Assembly: GCA_007134675.1 (NCBI GenBank)
Contig: SLKJ01000197.1
Location: forward strand, 1 to 37,928
Direction of reading: 5' to 3'
Length of the DNA: 37,928 nt
Source: Bacteroidales bacterium
GTDB taxonomy: Bacteria; Bacteroidota; Bacteroidia; Bacteroidales; PUMT01
In this document: in pieces, positions 26,799-35,757 of the stretch
How the letters are laid out: each line of letters opens with the position of its first letter
Position numbering within the stretch: position 1 is the stretch's first letter
Notes under the pieces: model-generated
Databases searched by the model: none
What the model was told of the DNA's origin: nothing
Seen by the model: the letters and a program-made list of their open reading frames with translations, nothing else
Position numbers and translations under genes: made by a program

Positions 26799-27982
26799 CT
26801 GGGTACTTTATGGAATTTGTCGAAAAAGCCCAGTAGCCGGTAGACCCTGAAAAGGGCAAACCGCATCAACTCTTTGAATGAGAAGACATTTCTGTAATAA
26901 TAATTAAACTTCTTCACATAAGTTAATATCTTATCTCTGCCTGATTCTGGTATAAGCTCATCCTTCCTGCATAAAACAATGTCTCTACCCGGAATGTTGA
27001 AAATAACATTCATTTCATGAGGTTTCATCTCTCTGGCATAACCGTGTAATATATTTCTGCTTTTTTTGGTGGTGAGCAAAAAACTCTCTTTTATCTTATC
27101 AGGATTTTTGTAACCATATATGTCAACAGCAAAATCATACCCGTCGAAAACCTTGTTAAACCTTTTTATTATATCAGGCATTATTTCGAAATGAGAGTCA
27201 TAAACGGCAAGAGACTCTTTTAAGTGACAAAACTGAAATTTTTTTTGATCAACCAGCAGAACTGACTGTAATTGATATGTAGACAATGTCCTGTTCGTAC
27301 CAATATCATCAAAATTTGCAGTCAATGACACCCTCGGCAGGACAAAATACTTATTGTAAAGAACCACATATCCGATAAAGTATTTTTTCCAGCTTCTATC
27401 AGGCCACTTGAGAACATTTTCTGGAATTCCCGGAATAAGAGACAGATCAGGGCTGGTATCATACCATTCCCTGAACCTCACCCACTGTTCATGGGTCCAT
27501 GCCTGCCCCCATGAACATGCATACTGAATAAAGTACACATCATTTGCATCAGCCACAGGGGAGAAAGGCTCAGAACTGACCCTGTCTAAGTGCATGTAAT
27601 TAAACAGCCCTACACCTGATATATTTTCATCATCACTGTAAAAATCAAGTGCCTGTAAAGTGTAATCAAAGAAAAAGGGAGAAACATACAAGTCATCCTC
27701 CAGAATAATTACCGATCCGTAATTTTCTGTCAGATCACCGCAAGATAAAATATGATTTTTTAATCCTAAATTGACCGGATGCACAATTACCTCTTTATCA
27801 CCTGCATTCCATTCGAATTGATTTGCACAATCAACTATTGCAATATTATCATCTGAATAGTCAATACTTATTACAAGTTTCGTATTTTCCGGACAGGATG
27901 TTCTGCTTAGTGAGTAAAGAAGTCTCTGCAGGGAATGTACCCGGTTATAGGCAGCAACTATAATTACTGGTTTTTCGTTCAT
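26795..27982 (-). CDS. GNT-I-like (GT13-type) glycosyltransferase
   Basis: A 395-residue GT-A protein. The first 110 residues read PVIIVAAYNRVHSLQRLL, LVISIDYSDDN, HPVNLGLKNHI and VIILEDDLYVSPFFFDYT. The EDD motif (residues 95-97) and the following FFDY are the signature of the GNT-I family (PF03071) known from eukaryotic N-glycan GlcNAc-transferases and seen in some bacterial loci. Next come YACSWGQAWTHEQWVRFREWY and WKKYFIGYVV. The C-terminal 100 residues are not recognised. It precedes Wzy with a 4-nt overlap and follows Wzx by 25 nt. The transferred sugar is unknown; GlcNAc would be a guess. Confidence 0.83.
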   Translation of the reverse strand: MNEKPVIIVAAYNRVHSLQRLLYSLSRTSCPENTKLVISIDYSDDNIAIVDCANQFEWNAGDKEVIVHPVNLGLKNHILSCGDLTENYGSVIILEDDLYVSPFFFDYTLQALDFYSDDENISGVGLFNYMHLDRVSSEPFSPVADANDVYFIQYACSWGQAWTHEQWVRFREWYDTSPDLSLIPGIPENVLKWPDRSWKKYFIGYVVLYNKYFVLPRVSLTANFDDIGTNRTLSTYQLQSVLLVDQKKFQFCHLKESLAVYDSHFEIMPDIIKRFNKVFDGYDFAVDIYGYKNPDKIKESFLLTTKKSRNILHGYAREMKPHEMNVIFNIPGRDIVLCRKDELIPESGRDKILTYVKKFNYYYRNVFSFKELMRFALFRVYRLLGFFDKFHKVPR

Positions 27983-28007
27983 CGTATTGTAAAAATAAGA
28001 TTTACGG

Positions 28008-29456
28008 TCAATTATTCCTGAAATAAAACTTATTTTTTAATTCAACTGCCTTTTTACCTAAAAAAGCAAAAAACTCATTAATATCGTTTCTTTGAAAAAA
28101 CAGAAGATGCACCAAATAGAGAGAAATTGCTGTTACAGATATAACATATATGTCGTTCCAGATAGAGAAAAGCATTACCAGATACAAAAGAAGTTTCGGA
28201 AGCCAGAAATTAATCACTTTGCGTGGTTCAAACCCGAAAGTTTTTCCAAAACCAAATACCAGATTAATCGGAATAATTAGAACCAGATAGCTTAAACTAT
28301 AAAACCTTGCAATATCCAGAACTGAATATAAAGAACCCAGTATGATGGCAGCCACCATTATTACGGCAGACACAACCCCGACATACATCATTACATTTTC
28401 TTTTCTGAAAAGAATAAATATGTGTCCGGTGGTTGATATTAATGTCTGACTTAAAACAAGCAATCCAAAATAGGGCAAAAAAGGCGCTACTTCCATCCAG
28501 TTTTCACCCCAGAGGATATAAACAAAAGTCTCCGGAAGAACAATCAGAATAAAAGCAATTGGATAATTCAACAGGCTTATGATCCCCAGAACATTAAGAT
28601 ACTCTTTTTGTATAGGACCTCCCTCCGATTGAAGCTTTACTAAACTCGGATACAAAACCTTGCCGAACAATCCTGTTATAAGACTAAGTGAAAGGGTCAA
28701 AAGACGATATGCTCTGTTGTAAATTCCAAGAGACACTTCGCCATAAACTCTTCCGACAATCAAATTATCAGCATTTCTTGCCCAGTAGTTAATAAGATTG
28801 AATCCAGTAAGATTGCCCATTATACTCTTTGCTTTTCTGAATCCTGCCACTGTATACCTGTGGGGATAAAGTCGAAAACGAAAGTCCGCCTTCCGGGAGT
28901 AGAAATAGTAGGTATACACAGAAGCAACAATCTGAGGTAGGATCAGTGCCCAGTATGAAAGACCGAAATAGGCAAAAGCAATCATGAACCCAATAGAAAG
29001 CAGGTTGGCAATAAAAGCCGTCCTTCCCAGATAGTTGAACTCAAGCTCTTTTGAAAGCAGGGCAAAAGGAACTATGTTTATAGTCCTGATAATAAAAAGA
29101 GAAGAGAGCACAATTGTAGGGAAAATTAATTGCATGTTGTCATAAAAAAGAGCTATCGGGTATGCAAGCAAACACATCAGCAGAAAGAGAGCAATCCCCA
29201 TTAAAAATGCCAGGTTGCTTATAGACTTGTGGTATGCTTTCTTGTAATCACTCCTGATAACGTCGAAAGAAAGGCCTGCATCGGTAAAGATCATTATAAA
29301 CCCGGTAAAGACTGTTACTAACGCAACAACGCCATACTCTGAAGGCAAAAGCAGTCTGGAAAGAACAGCAGTTGCCATAAAATTAATAACCTGGGTGCTG
29401 TAATTATACCCCCCCAGAGTAACAACATCTTTAAAAAATTGGCGTCTGAATGTCAA
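28008..29456 (-). CDS. wzx: Wzx-like polysaccharide flippase (MOP superfamily)
   Basis: A 482-residue inner-membrane protein with about twelve to fourteen hydrophobic segments. The N-terminus GGYNYSTQVINFMATAVLSRLLLPSEYGVVALVTVFTG is the typical start of the lipopolysaccharide biosynthesis/Polysacc_synt_3 group (PF13440). RNADNLIVGRVYGEVSLGIYNRAYRLL is another conserved segment. It moves the undecaprenyl-linked repeat unit to the periplasmic face. The gene starts 4 nt after the stop of the upstream GT-B gene and is followed by the GNT-I-like gene, then wzy, so these genes appear to form one transcript. Confidence 0.92.
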   Translation of the reverse strand: MTFRRQFFKDVVTLGGYNYSTQVINFMATAVLSRLLLPSEYGVVALVTVFTGFIMIFTDAGLSFDVIRSDYKKAYHKSISNLAFLMGIALFLLMCLLAYPIALFYDNMQLIFPTIVLSSLFIIRTINIVPFALLSKELEFNYLGRTAFIANLLSIGFMIAFAYFGLSYWALILPQIVASVYTYYFYSRKADFRFRLYPHRYTVAGFRKAKSIMGNLTGFNLINYWARNADNLIVGRVYGEVSLGIYNRAYRLLTLSLSLITGLFGKVLYPSLVKLQSEGGPIQKEYLNVLGIISLLNYPIAFILIVLPETFVYILWGENWMEVAPFLPYFGLLVLSQTLISTTGHIFILFRKENVMMYVGVVSAVIMVAAIILGSLYSVLDIARFYSLSYLVLIIPINLVFGFGKTFGFEPRKVINFWLPKLLLYLVMLFSIWNDIYVISVTAISLYLVHLLFFQRNDINEFFAFLGKKAVELKNKFYFRNN

Positions 29457-29460
29457 TATA

Positions 29461-30513
29461 TCAAGTTTTTATTATCGACTCATATTCTTTTATATGCATC
29501 TCTGAAATAATACCCCAGTTGAATCTTTCATTAGCATAAAGAAAATTTTCATGACCTTTGTTGCTGCTTTCAGCCAATTTTTTTGCATTATTTATTGCGA
29601 GTGACAATGATCTTTTGTCTCCGGGAATAAAATAAGGGTTGCCTGTTTCCTTCAATATTTCCCCTACAACCCCGGTGCCTGGACCTGTAACAACTTTTTC
29701 ATAGAAAAATCCCAGAAAAAGGTTTCCCGAATTAAGAATGTTGATTCGTGGAATAAGAACTATATCAGATGCTGCAAAATAGTAAGGCACCATCTTTTTT
29801 TTTATATACCCGCTTTTTGCGATAACCTTTTTAGTAAAACCCAGCCTGACCTTTTGAATCAGTCTCCCTAACCTCTGATTACTAAAATTATACCACGGTA
29901 TGATGACTTTTTTTCTTTTGGTTTTAAGTGCCCGGAAAGCATCAAATATCAATCTTTCTTCCTCAAAGTTTCTGATCCTGCCAAATGCAAGCAATACGAA
30001 ATCCTTTTCATTTATTCCAAAATAAGACCTGGCCGAATTTCTGTCGACGTTTTTTTCAAAAGAGTCATACAACCCGTGGGGTATTACAACATGTCTTTTG
30101 CTCTTAACTAACTCTCCACCATACACCTCAGCAAAGATCTTTTTGCTTATTTTACCCAGATGAACAAAAAGATCGGTTTTTTGAAAAACCTTCATATACA
30201 TTTCACAGCCCTGTTCTAGAAGTAGTTTATGCGGGTACAAATTATGAATTGTGCAGACTACTGAAGCTCCCCTGTTTTTAAAATGGTCAATTCTTTCGAG
30301 AAGCGAAACCACTTTCTCCATGTTGTAATCGTCCCAGTCAAATAACTCTTCAATCCATTGGAAATGGATAATATCAAACGTTGCATCCGAATTCCAGAAC
30401 TCACTGATTCCCACCACAACTTTCCCGTTATTCAGCCTCTCTGACATATGATTCATCAGCTCGCAGGTATACGGATTCAGATATTTTTTATCTGTTACAA
30501 CCAAAATTTTCAT
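29461..30513 (-). CDS. GT-B fold glycosyltransferase (GT4-like)
   Basis: A 350-residue protein. The N-terminal lobe begins MKILVVTDKKYLNPYT and contains FDIIHFQWIEELFDW and VVCTIHNLYPHK. The C-terminal lobe begins near DFVLLAFGRIRNFEEERL and has ASDIVLIPRINILNSGNLFLG in the donor-binding position, then PGTGVVGEIL. The same layout (HxW motif, TIHN loop, SG-containing donor loop) is seen in the gene at 15518, so the two are probably distant paralogs using different acceptors. It lacks the standard EX7E. It lies 4 nt upstream of wzx. Specificity unknown. Confidence 0.8.
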   Translation of the reverse strand: MKILVVTDKKYLNPYTCELMNHMSERLNNGKVVVGISEFWNSDATFDIIHFQWIEELFDWDDYNMEKVVSLLERIDHFKNRGASVVCTIHNLYPHKLLLEQGCEMYMKVFQKTDLFVHLGKISKKIFAEVYGGELVKSKRHVVIPHGLYDSFEKNVDRNSARSYFGINEKDFVLLAFGRIRNFEEERLIFDAFRALKTKRKKVIIPWYNFSNQRLGRLIQKVRLGFTKKVIAKSGYIKKKMVPYYFAASDIVLIPRINILNSGNLFLGFFYEKVVTGPGTGVVGEILKETGNPYFIPGDKRSLSLAINNAKKLAESSNKGHENFLYANERFNWGIISEMHIKEYESIIKT

Positions 30514-30559
30514 TTCAGATCACTAGTCTTCAAAAAATATTATGTTGCATATAGTGAAA

Positions 30560-30575
30560 TGCCAGCTTTATGGCA
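30560..30575. other. Short hairpin in the 202-nt gap between two - strand GT genes
   Basis: TGCCA-gcttta-TGGCA makes a 5-bp stem with a 6-nt loop. On the - strand it is followed by TTTC only, so termination would be weak. The rest of the gap (30514-30715) shows no exact TAnnTTTG box; the nearest on the - strand is TATTTTTTG, one base too long, close to the ATG of the downstream gene. Confidence 0.3.
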
Positions 30576-30715
30576 CTTTAGAAGTTTTCTGTATTAGATT
30601 AAATTGAAATATTGGTTATTGGCGTTACAAAAGGCTAATATTCACGAATCAGGGCAAATTTGTTTTCCCGCAGCTTAACGGAATATAACCATATATTCAA
30701 TTAAATCAACGTTTT

Positions 30716-31681
30716 TCACATCGTTCTCCTTCTATTCCTTACAAGCCTGTTCAACAGAAAAAGTCTTGACAGAATTGATTTAAAATATTCCGGAAACGTA
30801 ATTGGATTTTCAAGGAACTTATTGTGCCAGTCCAAACATTTTTTATTGAGAAGTATCCGGCACTTAAGGAGATAAAATGCATATTCAAGCCGGTGATTTT
30901 TATAATATGGTCTTAAGTCCGGAAAAAGGTCGAGGTGCCTGTACAAAAATGTATCAGAAGCATAATATCTTGTTTTAAACTTTTCAGAAATTGTTCTTGT
31001 ATATGTTTCATTATGACGACGAGTATAGCTGAGAACTTTAAAAACAAAAGCAAGGTCAGAAATTCTCAATACCTCATAAGCAAGGATTGTATCTATATGA
31101 TAACTCCCAATGTTAAAAACATCGGGGTAATCCGGCAGCTTTTTCAATACCGATTTCCTGTACATAACAGTGTTGATTGAGCCGGTAACTTCAACATCTT
31201 TGACAAGTTGCCTGCGCAGGATCTCTTTCCCCGGGTATACCGGACCTTTATAATAATCCAGTCCATCGCATTTAACTTTTGTATCGTCTAAACGATAGGA
31301 TGAGCAAATACCTGTATTTGGATATTTCTCCATAATACTCACCATTTCAGTAAGACACTCGGGAAATAACCAGTCATCTGCAGGCACTATCTTAATATAT
31401 CTGGACTCATCAGAAGCCCTGGAAAGAGCTAGATTCCAGTTTTCTGTCTGTCCTAAAAAAGTGTCATTATTGAAAACCCTGAATCTGTTATCCTGTTTGG
31501 CGAATTCTTCAGCAATCTCCAGGGTATTGTCTTTGCTTTTGTTATTGTTTATTACACATTCAAAATTCCGGTAAGATTGATTTTTTATACTTTGCAGACA
31601 CTCATGGAGATAAGCACCTCCATTGTATACAGGTATAATTACAGAGACTAAACTATTTTCGTATTCTACAGAGGTGGCCAT
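30716..31681 (-). CDS. GT2 family glycosyltransferase
   Basis: A 321-residue GT-A enzyme: SLVSVIIPVYNGGAYLHECLQSIKNQSY, then CVINNNKSKDNTLEIAEEF in place of the more common DDGSTD form (a variant seen in many GT2 enzymes), and IKIVPADDWLFPECL with the metal-binding Asp pair at 102-103. Downstream are GSINTVMYRKSVL and SYHIDTILAYEVL. The C-terminus is rich in Arg/Lys and ends LLNRLVRNRRRTM, compatible with membrane contact. It follows the Sde182-like gene by 34 nt on the same strand. The donor sugar is not predictable. Confidence 0.9.
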   Translation of the reverse strand: MATSVEYENSLVSVIIPVYNGGAYLHECLQSIKNQSYRNFECVINNNKSKDNTLEIAEEFAKQDNRFRVFNNDTFLGQTENWNLALSRASDESRYIKIVPADDWLFPECLTEMVSIMEKYPNTGICSSYRLDDTKVKCDGLDYYKGPVYPGKEILRRQLVKDVEVTGSINTVMYRKSVLKKLPDYPDVFNIGSYHIDTILAYEVLRISDLAFVFKVLSYTRRHNETYTRTISEKFKTRYYASDTFLYRHLDLFPDLRPYYKNHRLEYAFYLLKCRILLNKKCLDWHNKFLENPITFPEYFKSILSRLFLLNRLVRNRRRTM

Positions 31682-31715
31682 AGCTAAGTTTATTTATTAT
31701 TGGTATTATGATAAG

Positions 31716-34406
31716 TTAATTCAATTTGATAAACTGTCCCTTGCCTGTGATATTAGAATTTTCATCGTATATGACACAAAAATATGTTCCATCAGGCAAA
31801 CCTGATATATCAATTTGAAAATATCCCGCTGCATTGTTATCCTGGCTTATTTTATGAATCTTCCCATTTGAATCAAATATTTTTACTCTAATAGCTCTTC
31901 CCTGGTTACTATACCTGACATATAAAAAATTATCTGCAGGATTTGGGAACAAAACAATTTCTGCTTCTTTAACTTCAGGAATTTTAGAGGAAACAACTTC
32001 ATTTTCAAGTCCGGCATAATAATGCTGTATTACATCTTCACTATCAATTGCCAGATTGTAAACTGCTACCAGAAAGTACTTACCCAACCAACTTCTGTTG
32101 CCTGTCAATTCATTTGCAAGTGCAAAATAGTTATTCTCAGACCAATCTTTAAAATCCTCTTTTCTTATTCCGGAAGCAACCCTCTGTCCGTTTACATATA
32201 TGTACTCTTCCCCGCTTGAATCACGGATGTATACAAGATGACGAATCTCTGGTTTACTGAAGGAGTTGGATGTTTGTAAGGAGGGTAGTCCGTTCTCATC
32301 ATCTGTTCTTACTCTTACATCAAATAAATATTTGTTTTGAATATTTTCCTGACCAACAGTAAATAACCTTGAATTTGTATTTTTTGATAGTGTAACTATT
32401 CTTGCGGGACCGTTTTGATCAACTTTGGAGGTTTCAATCCACGTCTCTATTGTTATTTCATTTGTTTCTTTGTTGCCATTAATAATCTTATCAGCAAAGC
32501 CGGCAGATCTGATAACTGTCGGTGAATTTACCAAAAGCCCCTTACTATTATCCCATTCAACATTTGAGGTGTTTTCTATCACCAGGTTCAAAGGTTCTCC
32601 ATAACCTGATACATCATTAACAATAGAGCCCGATCGCTCGTTGAAGCGGTACAAAACCATCAGCCCGTCAGTAATCCTGCCATCAACCGAATAGTTATCA
32701 GTAACAACATTTACAATATTGCTGTAGGGAGAACTGCCTGATTCATTTATTGCTTTTATCCTGAAATAATATGAGGTACCGGGTCGAAGTCCGGTAATAA
32801 TATGATTATCGCTGTTGGAACTAATAATGTTATATACGGCAAACCCACTGTTTTGATTTAAAGACTTTTCAATTATATAGTTATCTTCGTTATCAGTATT
32901 ATTATCCCATACAAGTACAGCGCTCAACTGCTTTACTTTTTCAACTGCAAGGTTAGTCGGACCTGCAGGAACAGATCCGGACGCTGAGCCCTGCACTGAA
33001 AAAACAACACGTCTGTATGCGAAAAGTGAAGGAATTCCATCATCCTTAATTCTTAAAATTACATGAAGGTCATAATTAGCGGCATCAGCAGGAATTTGTA
33101 TGGAAGCTATCTTAGAATCCGGATTATTTATATTTATATCACCAGGGTAATTTCCTGGTTCCCGGTAATAAATCCAATCAAAGGAAAGATTGTCTCCGTC
33201 AGGATCGAATGAACCCGAAGCATCAAGTATATGCTCGCTGCCAGGCTGCACTGTTTTATAAATAATATTTTTCGTATTATCACCATTAACTATAGCAACA
33301 GGATTATGATTAGCTTCGCTGTATGATAACATTGCCCATTGCATCCTTGCCTGAAAGTCATACTGATACTCTTCCCTCCACCTGAATAAGGCACAAAAAA
33401 CATTGTTGTAAGTTGTGCCATTATAAATCCATTTATCGGTTGCATCATTATACATGTAAAAATCATGAAAAGCGCTTTCATTTACGTTTGATCCTCTGTA
33501 CGTTTCAGGATTTTTTATTTTTTCCTTTTGAAATCTGCCACCCCAGCCACCATAGTGAACTCTTTCAGGATCAGACAGACCATTTGGTATAAGATGCATA
33601 AATGAAGGAGAGTCCCCTTCGTACATAAATTTTCTTGAAGGGTATATGGAGCCATAGCTACCCTGATTCATGATATTATTTGCAAACCAACCATCATTGG
33701 CAACACTTATGTTCCCACCCTGGGCGTCACTGATAACCCCCTGTGCAAATCCTAAAAACTGTTCGGAAGACCTTATATAAAATATGTCAGGAAATGTATT
33801 GGTAATCCATCCCCCGGCATTATCCTGACCGGCAATATCATAAACCCTTAATTTTGATATAGTTTCATTTATTTCAGATTCACTAAAGCCTCTATTATTT
33901 TTTATATCCCATAATGCCTGTGCAAGTGTTCCGGTAGCTCCCCATATAGTGACCCATAGCGGCCTTGAATCATCACGTAAAAGAGCTTCAATAATCAAAT
34001 CTGAGCCAGGTGTATTCTTGCCGTTACCAACTCCAGCCATCCCGATTGTCCCCCGCTGACCACTTCTAACTACTGATTTAAGTTCATCGACAGCAGGAAA
34101 GCCTTCTTTGTGAAGCAGAAGATTGTTTCTGATTTCTCCATAGGCATCAATAATTGTATTGAAATGCTCAATATCTCCTCTATCAGGACCAAAAACGGAA
34201 CCTGTTCCAATAATTCCCTCGACATCAAATTCGTTACTGTATAATAAAAATCTTATAAATGACTGATAATCATCGGGCTCATCATGACCGCTAATATCTG
34301 AGAGAATGACAATCCTTGGTTTTTCACTGGCTGGGACTAATACAGTAAATGAAAATAGTCCAGCTATAACCAACAATAAAAATATTTTTAACTTTCTAAC
34401 ATACAT
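31716..34406 (-). CDS. Sde182/DUF1593 nucleoside-hydrolase-like surface protein with FN3, LamG and T9SS sorting domain
   Basis: The track begins at 34430, but the Met at 34406 gives a proper signal peptide (MYVRKLKIFLLLVIAGLFSF), so I place the start there. Order, in track numbering: Sde182-type nucleoside-hydrolase-like domain (about 30-330; IVILSDISGHDEPDDYQSF, EGIIGTGSV, WVTIWGATGTLAQAL), the companion Ig-like domain (about 372-485; DASGSFDPDGDNLSFDW), fibronectin type III (about 487-582), a LamG/concanavalin-like domain (583-807; ITIETWIETSK) and a T9SS type A domain (about 823-904; LFPNPADNFLY). Sde182 was described as a cellulose-binding protein; the family's reaction is not established. 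Its location among EPS genes suggests binding or cutting of polysaccharide. Confidence 0.87.
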   Translation of the reverse strand: MYVRKLKIFLLLVIAGLFSFTVLVPASEKPRIVILSDISGHDEPDDYQSFIRFLLYSNEFDVEGIIGTGSVFGPDRGDIEHFNTIIDAYGEIRNNLLLHKEGFPAVDELKSVVRSGQRGTIGMAGVGNGKNTPGSDLIIEALLRDDSRPLWVTIWGATGTLAQALWDIKNNRGFSESEINETISKLRVYDIAGQDNAGGWITNTFPDIFYIRSSEQFLGFAQGVISDAQGGNISVANDGWFANNIMNQGSYGSIYPSRKFMYEGDSPSFMHLIPNGLSDPERVHYGGWGGRFQKEKIKNPETYRGSNVNESAFHDFYMYNDATDKWIYNGTTYNNVFCALFRWREEYQYDFQARMQWAMLSYSEANHNPVAIVNGDNTKNIIYKTVQPGSEHILDASGSFDPDGDNLSFDWIYYREPGNYPGDININNPDSKIASIQIPADAANYDLHVILRIKDDGIPSLFAYRRVVFSVQGSASGSVPAGPTNLAVEKVKQLSAVLVWDNNTDNEDNYIIEKSLNQNSGFAVYNIISSNSDNHIITGLRPGTSYYFRIKAINESGSSPYSNIVNVVTDNYSVDGRITDGLMVLYRFNERSGSIVNDVSGYGEPLNLVIENTSNVEWDNSKGLLVNSPTVIRSAGFADKIINGNKETNEITIETWIETSKVDQNGPARIVTLSKNTNSRLFTVGQENIQNKYLFDVRVRTDDENGLPSLQTSNSFSKPEIRHLVYIRDSSGEEYIYVNGQRVASGIRKEDFKDWSENNYFALANELTGNRSWLGKYFLVAVYNLAIDSEDVIQHYYAGLENEVVSSKIPEVKEAEIVLFPNPADNFLYVRYSNQGRAIRVKIFDSNGKIHKISQDNNAAGYFQIDISGLPDGTYFCVIYDENSNITGKGQFIKLN

Positions 34407-34451
34407 CGTCTTGTCCTTTAAAAACAACAATTCAGAGATTGAAAAACTCTT

Positions 34452-35741
34452 TTAATAAAAAATATTTTTCTGCTTTTCTATCATCTTATAAACTAAAGAG
34501 TATTCATCAATATCCACGTCATCATATCCTAACACCTCGTCACGTTTTATTTTTCTTTTTAAAACTGCTCCATTTGCCAGTGCCATTGGCAGCAGCCTCT
34601 GGGAAGAGGCTGCATCATGATTCTCACACAGGCCATAGGTTTTAAACCCCCCTAAACCATCCAGGACATCACCCGGATTAAGGTCAACCTTGGCGGTTGC
34701 GACTACATCAACAACCGGTCCCCCCTTAGCCACAATTACCGGATCATTGAAGTCAACCAGTCTGCATATTGAGCTTGCTATATCAAAAAATAAAAGGTGA
34801 TATGGTATATAAAAACTATATAGCGGGCCGTCACCCAGTTTACCGTATTTTAAAAACTTCACAGAATTCGGGTCATCGGTTGTGGCATATATGAAGACGC
34901 CCGGGGCGGGTTTGGGCCCAACTACATAATCAACGATACCTCCTGCCTCTTTCAGCATGTCAATATCATACATATGCTTCATGTCATCTACATGGCCATC
35001 AAAGTTATATCCGAGCATGCCTCTTTTGGCCACTCTCATGCCTGTTGCATTGGCCACGCATGATTGCTCAAAAGAAATTTTAGTGCCATCAGCAAAGCTT
35101 GTAACCATTTCAGGGGTCATGTCCCATTGCGCTGCAAATCCTTTCTGGGTTTCCGGATTTCTGTAGTGATCCTGTAAACCCTTTATATTTCCGCAAAGCA
35201 GTGGCTCAAAACCTAAACCCTTTACATACCTGTAAAGGTCCATGGTAACACCGGGCTGGTCACCGTCACCCAGGCTGTATCTTACCCCCTTTTCCTCTGC
35301 AGTTTTTTTCAATAGAGGGCCAAAGGTCGAATCAAGCTCGGCATTGAATGACAAGACATTTATTCCCTTCTCAAATGCCTTCAGGATCGTACTCAGCGCA
35401 AATTCAATAGCCCCAGTCGCTTCAACCAAAACATCAAAACCATTTAATTCAAGCAAAAGATCAATATCATCTGTTATCAGAGGTTTCCCGGAATTAATGG
35501 CATCCTGAGCTGACTTTATGTCTCCACCGGCTAAAACATAATCGTTTATACCTGAGGCTTTATAAGCTGCTACAACCTTATCAGGTGCTCGGTCGAATGT
35601 AGCAACAATCTTCATACCAGGTGTATGGCGGTTTATCTGGTTGATCATTCCCATCCCCATGGCACCGGCACCAATAATAGCGACCCTGATAGGACTACCT
35701 GCCTGCTCTCTTTTTTGTAACTGGCTATCAACTATAATCAT
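34452..35741 (-). CDS. Homoserine-dehydrogenase-like NAD(P) oxidoreductase with C-terminal SAF domain
   Basis: A 429-residue cytoplasmic enzyme. The N-terminal Rossmann domain has VAIIGAGAMGMGMINQI (about 19-35), FDVLVEATGAIEFAL and INVLSFNAELDSTFGPLL. The middle contains YSLGDGDQPGVTMDLYRYV and HYRNPETQKGFAAQW. The C-terminal part (about 345-425, AKVDLNPGDVLDGLGGFKTYG) is a SAF-like domain. Proteins of this architecture occur in sugar-acid and cell-envelope polysaccharide clusters; their substrates are mostly undefined. It lies 16 nt after the nucleotide-sugar dehydrogenase gene and 45 nt before the Sde182-like start. It probably makes or modifies a sugar precursor for this locus, but the reaction is not known. 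Confidence 0.82.
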   Translation of the reverse strand: MIIVDSQLQKREQAGSPIRVAIIGAGAMGMGMINQINRHTPGMKIVATFDRAPDKVVAAYKASGINDYVLAGGDIKSAQDAINSGKPLITDDIDLLLELNGFDVLVEATGAIEFALSTILKAFEKGINVLSFNAELDSTFGPLLKKTAEEKGVRYSLGDGDQPGVTMDLYRYVKGLGFEPLLCGNIKGLQDHYRNPETQKGFAAQWDMTPEMVTSFADGTKISFEQSCVANATGMRVAKRGMLGYNFDGHVDDMKHMYDIDMLKEAGGIVDYVVGPKPAPGVFIYATTDDPNSVKFLKYGKLGDGPLYSFYIPYHLLFFDIASSICRLVDFNDPVIVAKGGPVVDVVATAKVDLNPGDVLDGLGGFKTYGLCENHDAASSQRLLPMALANGAVLKRKIKRDEVLGYDDVDIDEYSLVYKMIEKQKNIFY

Positions 35742-35757
35742 AACTATTTAATGTAAT

